Assembly: GCA_013375455.1 (NCBI GenBank)
Contig: JABXJT010000074.1
Location: 1-23,654 of the forward strand
Reading direction: 5' to 3'
Length of the DNA stretch: 23,654 nt
Source: Candidatus Helarchaeota archaeon
GTDB lineage: Archaea; Asgardarchaeota; Lokiarchaeia; Helarchaeales; HEL-GB-A
The notes under the pieces were generated by a model. That model saw only the letters and a list, made by a program, of their open reading frames with translations, did not search any database and was not told the DNA's origin. Position numbers and translations under genes: made by a program. This document shows, piece after piece, positions 8,626-15,920 of the stretch (within the stretch, counting starts at the first letter, position 1; each line of letters opens with the position of its first letter).

Positions 8626-8775
8626 TACGGATCTTTTTATGTAAAAGATTTATTGACAAATGCAATGCAAATGTTGAATAAGGAGAAAAGCGAAATTTTA
8701 GGTGCAATTCATAATTTAAAGCTCAAAAACTATTTTATAACAGGCCTCCCTTTTAAACATAAATCCTCCGTTTAA
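8626..8775 (+). pseudogene. In-frame continuation beyond the stop of surface protein B
   Basis: Directly after the TAA at 8623-8625 the same frame stays open for 49 codons to TAA 8773-8775. It reads like protein, including VKDLLTNAMQMLNKEKSEIL and a helix plus strand ending LKLKNYFITG, as at the end of a winged-helix fold. It may be the remnant of a longer C terminus cut by a nonsense change, a readthrough extension, or chance. An independent small gene from ATG 8665 or 8671 is possible, but I see no good ribosome site. Confidence 0.3.
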
Positions 8776-8824
8776 AATAAAATATAAAAAATATACATAT
8801 ATGTGTAAAAAAAATACATTTATG

Positions 8825-8868
8825 GGGGAAAAGTGTTCCCATTTTTTTTAAATATGAAATATTTCATA
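8825..8868 (+). promoter_or_regulatory. GGGGAAAAG motif and 16-base palindrome before the helix-turn-helix GTPase gene
   Basis: GGGGAAAAGTGTTCCC at 8825-8840 resembles the motif repeated three times at 4595-4679. It is followed by the perfect palindrome TATGAAATATTTCATA at 8853-8868. Both lie 58-100 bases before the start of a gene encoding a winged-helix protein, so autoregulation is a reasonable inference. The rest of the 8776-8925 gap is AT-rich, with ACATATATGT near 8806. Confidence 0.45.
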
Positions 8869-8925
8869 GAATGTTACATAAAATAATCCTTCCCCACTGA
8901 GTAGAAACCGAATTTAAGAGCTCAA

Positions 8926-10233
8926 TTGCGTAAAAGGACAAACTTTTTTTTAAAAATGGTCCGACAGAAATTCAGCGGTCTATTAAACGGGTTATTTTGT
9001 AAAAGGAATTCGAATGAGAAGTTATATTGGATATTGAAGGACTTGAACGTGATAAGTAAGACAAATAGTTCCGAAGAAAAACCTAAAAAAGAATCACTTG
9101 TGAAAGATTTGCTTACTAATTTGAAATCACATCACATAAATGTCTCTAAAATTTTGGAGAATGAAAATCGAGCAAGGATATTACATTGGATTTTTAAGGA
9201 ACCAGGTATCCATTTCAATGATTTGTTGCGCAAAGTTGGAGTATCAGCAGGAACTCTTACATGGCATTTAGACCTGCTCGAAAAAGCTAAGTTAATCCAA
9301 AAGAGAAAGGTTGGACAATACCTCTTTTATTTTTCTTCTTTAGTGAAAGATCCACTCTCCAAATTAGATCGAAAATTGTCAAAAAGCAAAACAACGCTTA
9401 ATGTTCTACATTTAATAAACATGAACCCTGGTTTATATCAAAACCAAATCGCTAAACGCTTAAATTTGCATCATAAAACAATAAAATACCATTTAGATAA
9501 ATTACTCCAAGTAGATGCTATTTACAAAGAAAAAACAGGACGTCGTCCAAAATTTTTTCCAGTGTTCAAATTAGTTTTATGTGGGGATGGAGGAATAGGA
9601 AAAACAACTCTTTCAACCTTCTTTTGCAAGCAAACTTATCAGGATCACGAGTTGACAGTAGGACTTGAAATACATTCTAAAAAGTTCTTGTTCAATGATT
9701 CCCCTGAATTTTTGCAAATCTGGGATCTAAGCGGACAAAAGCAATTTAGATTTTTACTATCTGACTTTTTCCGGGGGGCTCATGGTGTCATACTTGGATT
9801 CGACATGTCTCGTCGAGGCTCCTTCCTCAACTTGAGTAAATGGCTAAAAATAATTCCTCAAGTGCCAATTTTTTTGATGGCGACGAAATCTGATAAAGGT
9901 TACCACCCCACGTTATCTCGAGAAAAGGCACAAGAGTTCGCCAAACGAAATAATTTTATAGGATTTACAGAAACTTCGGCGAAGGAGAACTTGAATGTTG
10001 AGGTCCCATTTATCCGAATTATCGAGCATGTAAAAGGTTATGATATGGGATCAGGTACGATTACTTTTGCAGACGACGTGGAACGGCTAAAATCCATTGG
10101 ATTTTGGTCTGTTACAAAGGACTCAGAATTAACACGAATTCAAGTTGGGGATCTTGAGAATTTTCTAAAATCTAGAGAGGAAATCGAATTATTTGCATTA
10201 TTTTTAGAGCTCCACGGTCAGAATGGCACTTAA
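8926..10233 (+). CDS. Double winged-helix DNA-binding domain fused to a Ras-like small GTPase, with a radical-SAM-derived tail
   Basis: A 435-residue protein starting at TTG 8926; ATG 8956 is an alternative, and an in-frame TAG lies at 8902-8904. Residues about 73-138 and 155-212 are two ArsR-like winged helices, with recognition-helix patterns SAGTLTWHLDLLEKAKLI and HHKTIKYHLDKL. The Ras-like G domain starts directly after them: GDGGIGKTT at 220-228, WDLSGQ at 266-271, TKSD at 320-323 and ETSAK at 349-353. Residues about 395-435 are not part of a G domain. Residues 403-423 share 12 of 21 positions with residues 324-344 of the radical SAM protein encoded next (both contain VG.L..FLKS and end in LF). 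The G domain is a close paralog of the one at 3301-4071. A GTP-switched transcription regulator is the natural inference. DNA target and regulators are unknown. Confidence 0.93.
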   Translation: MRKRTNFFLKMVRQKFSGLLNGLFCKRNSNEKLYWILKDLNVISKTNSSEEKPKKESLVKDLLTNLKSHHINVSKILENENRARILHWIFKEPGIHFNDLLRKVGVSAGTLTWHLDLLEKAKLIQKRKVGQYLFYFSSLVKDPLSKLDRKLSKSKTTLNVLHLINMNPGLYQNQIAKRLNLHHKTIKYHLDKLLQVDAIYKEKTGRRPKFFPVFKLVLCGDGGIGKTTLSTFFCKQTYQDHELTVGLEIHSKKFLFNDSPEFLQIWDLSGQKQFRFLLSDFFRGAHGVILGFDMSRRGSFLNLSKWLKIIPQVPIFLMATKSDKGYHPTLSREKAQEFAKRNNFIGFTETSAKENLNVEVPFIRIIEHVKGYDMGSGTITFADDVERLKSIGFWSVTKDSELTRIQVGDLENFLKSREEIELFALFLELHGQNGT

Positions 10234-10319
10234 TCCATTTTTACTTAATTCTTTCTTGTTAGATCCATTTTAGTCCTGAATTTGTCTGTTAAGTTCATTT
10301 TGTAAGACAATTTTTGAAA
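10230..10319. repeat. Degenerate 30-base periodicity between GTPase and radical SAM genes
   Basis: The core TCCATTTT/TTCATTTT occurs at 10234, 10264 and 10294, exactly 30 bases apart, with about half of the flanking positions also matching between neighbouring units. It may be a decayed tandem repeat or spaced regulatory sites, but low-complexity AT-rich sequence could produce it by chance. Otherwise the 129-base gap shows nothing. Confidence 0.25.
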
Positions 10320-10362
10320 TTAAATCTTTAAGTCACCTTCGTAGTTACTTTCTTAATAGAAA

Positions 10363-11427
10363 GTGGATGTTGTAAGAGCGAGTCGCATGCGTTGTAGAAT
10401 GAAAGAGCAAGGATTCCCCATGGGAAATTGCTTGACTAACCTGCTGGATAGATCAATAAAACCAGCGTGTGAAGCAACTCTCAAGGAAAAGGATGGATTG
10501 TATTCAAGAGTAATTACCTCCGCGCATTTGAGTCGCCCGGAAGATTATTTTTCTATTTATCAATCTGGTTGTAATCATAAATGCCTCAAATGCCATTCTT
10601 GGGAGTTTTCCAAGAACTTCAATGGAGATTGGATGACGACAGAAGAAATTGCAGATCAATGTGCTGATTATGAGTCAATATTAACCTACTGGGAACCTCG
10701 AGATCGTGCATTGATGTTTACGGCAAGTGATTTATGCCGCCATTGCGGAATGTGCATTCGCGAGGGAATTAGACACCCTCGATGCCCGAATAAATTATCT
10801 CCAAACCAAGTCGTTCTAGGTCCTCAAGGCTTTGGCCCCGCCCGGAATATCGTAGCTTTCACTGGCGGGGATATCGCCTGTTGCGCCGAGTTTTACGCTC
10901 AAGCCACCGAAAAAATTAAAGAACGCTGCACGCAGGAAATGCACGTGCTTCTGGAAACTAATGGGTACGGTTTAACACCGGATAATCTCGATCTTCTAGC
11001 AGAGAAAGGTCTTGATGCCTTCTGGCTTGATATTAAAGCTTATGACGAAGATGCCTACAAAAAACTCTGTGGAACTACCAATAAATGGATTCTTGACCTT
11101 CCTGGGCAAATAAAAGCACGTGGATTTGCCCTTGAAATCCTAAGCTTATTCATCCCTAATTGGGTGGAGTTGGACCAACTCGAAAAAATATTCCAGCTTG
11201 TCATACAAGTGGATCCTAACATCCCCTTTACCATCCTCGCGTTTTTCCCGCAATATAAACTCACTAAAAATCGCCCTCCAGAAATGCTGGAAATGCTCCA
11301 AGCATACTATTTAGCAAAAGATATGGGCTTGAAACGCATTCGGGTTGGAAATCTTGGGGTATTTCTGAAATCAGAACGCGATATTCAATTATTCACATCC
11401 CTCATAAATCCAGATGCACTTGGATAA
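10363..11427 (+). CDS. Radical SAM protein, activating-enzyme-like, with an extra ferredoxin-type cluster
   Basis: A 354-residue protein from GTG 10363 (an in-frame TAG lies just upstream; ATG 10387 or 10399 are possible). The radical SAM motif C70-x3-C74-x2-C77 (SGCNHKCLKCHSWEF) binds the catalytic 4Fe-4S cluster. A second set, C125-x2-C128-x2-C131-x9-C141, suggests an auxiliary cluster, as in glycyl-radical activating enzymes of the pyruvate formate-lyase type. GGD (168-170), ETNGYG and the barrel strand FWLDIKAYDE also fit that family. No glycyl radical enzyme is visible in the window, so the substrate is unknown. The last 30 residues resemble the tail of the preceding helix-turn-helix GTPase, hinting at a common ancestral segment. 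It follows that gene by 129 bases on the same strand. Confidence 0.85.
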   Translation: MDVVRASRMRCRMKEQGFPMGNCLTNLLDRSIKPACEATLKEKDGLYSRVITSAHLSRPEDYFSIYQSGCNHKCLKCHSWEFSKNFNGDWMTTEEIADQCADYESILTYWEPRDRALMFTASDLCRHCGMCIREGIRHPRCPNKLSPNQVVLGPQGFGPARNIVAFTGGDIACCAEFYAQATEKIKERCTQEMHVLLETNGYGLTPDNLDLLAEKGLDAFWLDIKAYDEDAYKKLCGTTNKWILDLPGQIKARGFALEILSLFIPNWVELDQLEKIFQLVIQVDPNIPFTILAFFPQYKLTKNRPPEMLEMLQAYYLAKDMGLKRIRVGNLGVFLKSERDIQLFTSLINPDALG

Positions 11428-11445
11428 AAAAAAATGAGGATTTGG

Positions 11446-11898
11446 TTATGTTGCTTTATCGCAATAAAGCTTGGCAATGATGCCAAAGAGAGTGGCTACT
11501 AGGTACATCGTGGCATCCCCGTTCAGTAAAACTGTTAGCAGATCTTGGGGAGAAAGACCAGTTGAAGATAGACTTGCAATGACAGGAATGAAGAAGCTGA
11601 GCAATCCAGTGCCAATAAATATAAATAAAATTATTTTTGCAATGCGCACCCTTCCCAAAAGAATTAAAACCGCGGCTGCCAGAATGATATATCCCGCATA
11701 ACCAGCGACTTTCATTAGTATATCGTATGTAGAAGCTAAATCGAGCGGTAAATACAGAGGATCGCCAGTTAAATAATCAATAAAACTCTCTCCAAAGAAT
11801 GTAGCACGCAAGCTGCCAAGGACAAAGATGAGCCCCGAAAGTACTGCTGCAACAAACCCCATAATCCGTGGCCATAATGATAAAGCCTTTTCAGCCAT
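11446..11898 (-). CDS. Four-helix membrane protein of unknown function
   Basis: A 150-residue protein starting at ATG 11898 with GGTGA four bases upstream. Four hydrophobic segments are visible, around residues 10-30, 62-82, 85-108 and 128-145, with a polar loop (about 32-58) between the first two. I recognise no family or catalytic motif. It converges on the radical SAM gene and is divergent from the hydrolase at 11977, with a 78-base AT-rich gap that must hold both promoters. No evidence ties it functionally to either neighbour. Confidence 0.7.
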   Translation of the reverse strand: MAEKALSLWPRIMGFVAAVLSGLIFVLGSLRATFFGESFIDYLTGDPLYLPLDLASTYDILMKVAGYAGYIILAAAVLILLGRVRIAKIILFIFIGTGLLSFFIPVIASLSSTGLSPQDLLTVLLNGDATMYLVATLFGIIAKLYCDKAT

Positions 11899-11976
11899 TA
11901 CATCACCTTATTTCATTTTACATTAAGCTAAAACTCTTTAGAAATTCTAATAAAGAATTATTAAATAATTGCATAT

Positions 11977-13929
11977 ATGACAATTAAAAAATTCCTACTC
12001 AAAGTCACGTTAATCTCTTTCATTCTTCTTGCGATCTCATATACTGCACTCTTTATTTCAGCAGGAAGAGCACCCGATATTCACTCTTTGGATCAAAATC
12101 CGGAATTTGAGGTTCAATCAGCATATGACCTTCCCGATTTTTGGAATTTAACTGAAATTCAGAAAATCCCTTTGAATATCACGATAGAAGATACGCGGTA
12201 TGTATGGGATGAAACGCATCAGAAAAATTTTACAGTGCAAAATCTCTATTATACAAGTCAATACTGGATTAATAACACGCCTTTACGCATAGATGCTGCT
12301 TTGGTGTTTCCAGATAACAGCTCGAAACAACTAGGGCTGGTCCCTGCGATAGTGGTCATGCACGGAATAGGGGGTAATCTTTTACAACTATTTAATCAAC
12401 TCTATTTTCTAGCTGCGAATAACTACACGGCAATCGCTATTTCATTTCCTGGGCACGGAAACTCTAGTGGTCCACCCCCAGTGCAGGAGTGGATCATCCC
12501 CAATCTAGCGGGTTATAATGGGACCATCACGCCCGATTTACTGAATCAGACGCATTTTTATTTAATCACCCGTGCAGCTGTACGAGCAGTTGATGTATTA
12601 CTCAACCAAAGCGTGGTAGATCCGACGCGGATCGCAATGACTGGAGGGAGCTATGGCGGCTTAACTACGATGTTCGCAAGTAATGTGTATTGGCAAAAAG
12701 TACGGTCCGCCATTCCAGTCATAGCATCAGGAAATCTGGACATAAGCTTTTCCACACCTTGGTCACTAACTAATTTGATCGTGAACCCAAATGAGTATGA
12801 TCTTACTCAGCCTCCCGTCTCAGATTTAATCCAATATTTTGATCCGATTTATTACGTGAATACAACCAATAACCCTGCCACCCTATTCATTGCTGGCACG
12901 AACGACGATTTCTTCCCGGTCGAGACATTTAATAATACTTTCTATGCAACAAATAACGCAACTAAAGCAATGTCAATGACCCCGGCCGGGCACCATGGAT
13001 TTTTAATGGATCCCATGGAAGGCACGGTGCTCTATTGGTTGAACCACACACTCTTCAATGGTCCGGCGCCCCCAATTATTGACGTTGTCAGAGACGTAGA
13101 ATCCACGATCTTTGGAAGTAAACTAAAAATTACTGCAAATGTAACTTGCGACGTCCCAATTTCGAAAGTTTTTCTGGCCACGCACTGGGAAATCATGGGC
13201 GCTACCTGGAAAAAAACTGAAATGACCCAGTCATCAGGAGTATGGACCCTCGAAAAACAACACCTTCCTTTTAATGCCGAAATTACATATTTTGTTATCG
13301 TTGAATTGGAAAACGGCGAGTATATCACCTTCTTCTCGTCCTATGTTTGGCGTGATGAAATCACCACCTGGCTTGAAATTCCCTTCTTCATCTTGATAGG
13401 GGTGGGACTTGCGATGCCCATTTATCTCCTAATGCGCCGCGATGTACGGAAGATGAAATCCAGAATTGAGGCGACGAACCAACGAAGATATCTATATCTC
13501 AATGGAATTCAATTAGCTGGTATGGGTACGACAGAAATATTCATTTTTGTAAGTCTCTTTCTTCCTCTTGTCGTTGCTCTCCCCGAATCCAATTCGTTTG
13601 GAATCTCTTTAGCAGTCGTCCTCAATGAATTCATTGACCTCTTCCCCTTCTTCGCGTACGTTGTATTCACGTGTCTAATAACGGGATTCATCCTTACGAT
13701 GAGCAAGCCCGTCCTCGGGGGCCTTATCAACCTGATAGTACCAATAATGCTAGTCATGATCGGGCTGTCTATGCTTCCAATGCTGGGAGCTTATGAGGAC
13801 AATACGTTAGTAAGTGGTCTTTCTGGACCATTGGTAAGCGTGGGCATTGGGCTCATCCTCTGGTTTGTTATGTGCGGCGTGCAGATCGGGTTTGGAATCT
13901 TCAAGCGCAAGTATCAAAAGCGGCTCTAA
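11977..13929 (+). CDS. Membrane-anchored alpha/beta hydrolase with five C-terminal membrane helices
   Basis: A 650-residue protein from ATG 11977. An N-terminal helix (about 8-30) acts as signal or anchor. The extracytoplasmic part is an alpha/beta hydrolase of the prolyl-oligopeptidase/dienelactone-hydrolase type: oxyanion motif HGIGG at 129-133, nucleophile elbow GGSYGG at 223-228 with Ser225, acid in GTNDD (Asp310 or Asp311) and His339/His340 in AGHHG. Many N-glycosylation sequons support an outside location. A beta-rich stretch (about 365-455) follows. Five predicted membrane helices then lie near 467-487, 516-535, 549-575, 579-604 and 619-642. Esterase or peptidase activity is likely, but the substrate cannot be told. 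No ribosome site is evident; with a start close to an AT-rich upstream region, the message may be leaderless. Confidence 0.9.
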   Translation: MTIKKFLLKVTLISFILLAISYTALFISAGRAPDIHSLDQNPEFEVQSAYDLPDFWNLTEIQKIPLNITIEDTRYVWDETHQKNFTVQNLYYTSQYWINNTPLRIDAALVFPDNSSKQLGLVPAIVVMHGIGGNLLQLFNQLYFLAANNYTAIAISFPGHGNSSGPPPVQEWIIPNLAGYNGTITPDLLNQTHFYLITRAAVRAVDVLLNQSVVDPTRIAMTGGSYGGLTTMFASNVYWQKVRSAIPVIASGNLDISFSTPWSLTNLIVNPNEYDLTQPPVSDLIQYFDPIYYVNTTNNPATLFIAGTNDDFFPVETFNNTFYATNNATKAMSMTPAGHHGFLMDPMEGTVLYWLNHTLFNGPAPPIIDVVRDVESTIFGSKLKITANVTCDVPISKVFLATHWEIMGATWKKTEMTQSSGVWTLEKQHLPFNAEITYFVIVELENGEYITFFSSYVWRDEITTWLEIPFFILIGVGLAMPIYLLMRRDVRKMKSRIEATNQRRYLYLNGIQLAGMGTTEIFIFVSLFLPLVVALPESNSFGISLAVVLNEFIDLFPFFAYVVFTCLITGFILTMSKPVLGGLINLIVPIMLVMIGLSMLPMLGAYEDNTLVSGLSGPLVSVGIGLILWFVMCGVQIGFGIFKRKYQKRL

Positions 13930-14012
13930 TTAAATCCTCTGACGCTTTGTGGAAGCCAAGTAAAAATGTTTAATATATAATTTTACTAATTATAAAATGA
14001 AATTAAAACCTT

Positions 14013-14018
14013 AGGGGG
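14013..14018 (+). promoter_or_regulatory. Purine-rich ribosome-binding-like site before an ATT codon
   Basis: AGGGGG ends eight bases before ATT 14027. TATA-like AATATATAA around 13972 would place transcription start near 14000, keeping this site on the message. A five-codon ATG reading (13997-14014) ends right at the site and could be a chance leader reading frame. Confidence 0.4.
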
Positions 14019-14026
14019 CATAAAAA

Positions 14027-14581
14027 ATTCCGATTGCACCCGGATGGGAATTAAGTGAGGATTTAACCGAAGAATACCAAACAATTAAATCTCATTTTGT
14101 AGAGGGTGAAGAACCCATAGTGACAGCTAAGATGAAAAGGAGAAAATGGCTATCGAAGGGACTTGTCGTTTTAACGAATAAGCATCTATGGTGGTTAGTT
14201 CATACATCAAAATTTGCAGCTGGCTTGACCATTGTAGGGGGAATCGCATCGCTTTTTTCAACGACTACAGCGCCTGCTAATCCTGTAGATAAAATTCACG
14301 GGTTTGATTGTATTGTACCGGGAACAAATCAATACATATTTTCTCTTCAAAATATCGAGCGCTTTATTCACAAAGGAAAGGGTAAATTCATCATATATTG
14401 GATAAAATTTGATAAGAAAAAAGGAATCCCTAAACTTGATAAAAAAGGGAATGTTAAGACAATGAAAGAAGCTTACGTTGTTGCTATCAATAAAGGTGAG
14501 AACAAGTTCAAGTATATAGAACGTAGAGTACAATTTGGATATTTTCTCCAAAAAGCTTTAGAAAACTTACCCAAAGAATAA
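14027..14581 (+). CDS. Small soluble protein, possibly PH-like domain, apparent ATT start
   Basis: The frame opens after TAA 14021-14023 and is protein-like from ATT 14027 (IPIAPGWELSEDLTEEYQTI) to the stop at 14579-14581, giving 184 residues. The first conventional start, GTG 14120, would discard 31 acidic, plausible residues. The order of an N-terminal helix, then WLSKGLVVLTNKHLWWLV, further strands and a closing amphipathic helix resembles small bacterial-type PH-like domains, but this is weak pattern evidence. It has many lysines and one short hydrophobic, glycine-rich stretch around residues 66-82. It stands alone between the hydrolase and a convergent dehydratase operon. Function unknown. 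Confidence 0.65.
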   Translation: MPIAPGWELSEDLTEEYQTIKSHFVEGEEPIVTAKMKRRKWLSKGLVVLTNKHLWWLVHTSKFAAGLTIVGGIASLFSTTTAPANPVDKIHGFDCIVPGTNQYIFSLQNIERFIHKGKGKFIIYWIKFDKKKGIPKLDKKGNVKTMKEAYVVAINKGENKFKYIERRVQFGYFLQKALENLPKE

Positions 14582-14675
14582 ATTCTATCATTATTTATAA
14601 TTAGTATAACTCATTTCCTCTAACACGCTTTGATTCAATTATTAAAGACTTCACTTATAAGAGTTTTATTCCTAG

Positions 14676-15920
14676 TTAGGCTTTATGCGCTTCAAGCAAT
14701 TCAATGAATGCATCGATTCGGGCTTTAATTTGCGCTTCTGAATAATCACGGATATCCATATGATCTGCTTCAAAGATAAGACTTGGAATTCCTAACTCGC
14801 GTTCGAGCACATCTTTAATATCAAGTTGCCCATGGGAGAGCGGTTTACAACTCCTATTAGAGAACAAGATAACACCATCAATTGAGTGACTTTTCACCAA
14901 GCGCAGCATCCAATCGATCTTTCGGTCAAGCGTCGGTAGGCCTGCCAACACGGCAACCGGTAATAATATTTTCTTTACTGCACTTTCAATTGGTTTATCG
15001 ATATCTATCCGCCCAGTCCAAGCCCTTGTATATGTATCGGCTATAAGTGGGGCGCCTTTTTCTTCAAAGTACCGAAAAAGCTTGAGAGAGTGCCATACGG
15101 GGATATTATCCCAAAGGAGGCGAAATTGCTCATTATCGACGGCCCCAATACCTTGTTCAACGCGTTCTTTAACTTCATCACGGACCTCGGTAAGAAAATC
15201 AACAGCTTTCTGAAGTCCTGTCAAGGCCACCATCGGGAACATCACGCTGATATCTGACATGGTAAATGGAGCAGGAATAGCCTTCCGATAATTTTGTATT
15301 TCAGCAAAAAGTTCAGATGCCTTATCTGATAATTTTGCAACTTCCCTCAACTTATCTTCATCTAACCTCCTATCCGTGTGCTTCTCGATGAAAGAAATGA
15401 TTCGCTTGAACATGAGAACTCCATAATCAATGACCGCATCCATGTTCATGATGAGGCCGCCTGGTCCGCCGAACACGCCTTGGTCCATCCAAATGACCGG
15501 CACTTGGAAGAAATCCTGAAATCCTTGCCATGTCTTAAAATTGGGCATGCAACCAACAAAGGCTATCAATAAATCGGGTTTTGGAAGGTCAAATAAGGTT
15601 TTTTTACCGAAGGAATCGTATAAGTATCCTAATTCCGCCCTTAAATATCCGCATATGTCTCGAGAATACCCTTTTGCTTCAGCCGCCTCGAAATATTGGG
15701 GTGCCAGCCCCATTGCAGCACAGAGAGGTCCAAAGTGCTCTGGGATTACGGGTTGCACGTCCATGGCATACAAAAGCTCCACGATTCCTCCCAGTGGAGG
15801 TATCCAAACAATTGGCTTTCCCTCTTTTTTTGCCTTGAGCATTCCTTGGTAGAATTCCATTATGAGTCCACGAGTTTCCCGGACGGTTTGTAACCGGTTC
15901 CCTCTCTTTTTTTCCGACAT
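14676..15920 (-). CDS. 2-hydroxyacyl-CoA dehydratase / benzoyl-CoA reductase-type subunit
   Basis: A 414-residue protein of the HgdB/FldC/BcrB-C superfamily, which carries a 4Fe-4S cluster and removes water from 2-hydroxyacyl-CoA or reduces aryl-CoA. Family signatures visible are HFGPLCAAMG (Cys67), GYSRDICGYLRAELG (Cys90), IAFVGCMPNF (Cys124), SNRSCKP (Cys358) and the C-terminal EADHMDIRDYSEAQIKARID. The first three cysteines are the likely cluster ligands. The ATG at 15920 abuts the TGA of the upstream subunit gene with no gap, and GGAGGG lies just inside that gene, so translation is probably coupled. Exact substrate cannot be inferred. The usual ATPase activator (HgdC type) is not in the window. 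Confidence 0.9.
   Translation of the reverse strand: MSEKKRGNRLQTVRETRGLIMEFYQGMLKAKKEGKPIVWIPPLGGIVELLYAMDVQPVIPEHFGPLCAAMGLAPQYFEAAEAKGYSRDICGYLRAELGYLYDSFGKKTLFDLPKPDLLIAFVGCMPNFKTWQGFQDFFQVPVIWMDQGVFGGPGGLIMNMDAVIDYGVLMFKRIISFIEKHTDRRLDEDKLREVAKLSDKASELFAEIQNYRKAIPAPFTMSDISVMFPMVALTGLQKAVDFLTEVRDEVKERVEQGIGAVDNEQFRLLWDNIPVWHSLKLFRYFEEKGAPLIADTYTRAWTGRIDIDKPIESAVKKILLPVAVLAGLPTLDRKIDWMLRLVKSHSIDGVILFSNRSCKPLSHGQLDIKDVLERELGIPSLIFEADHMDIRDYSEAQIKARIDAFIELLEAHKA

Noticed and set aside
14120..14122. GTG 14120 as the start of the small PH-like protein
   Set aside because: Protein-like codons and a purine-rich ribosome-like site lie upstream, though without a conventional start codon.
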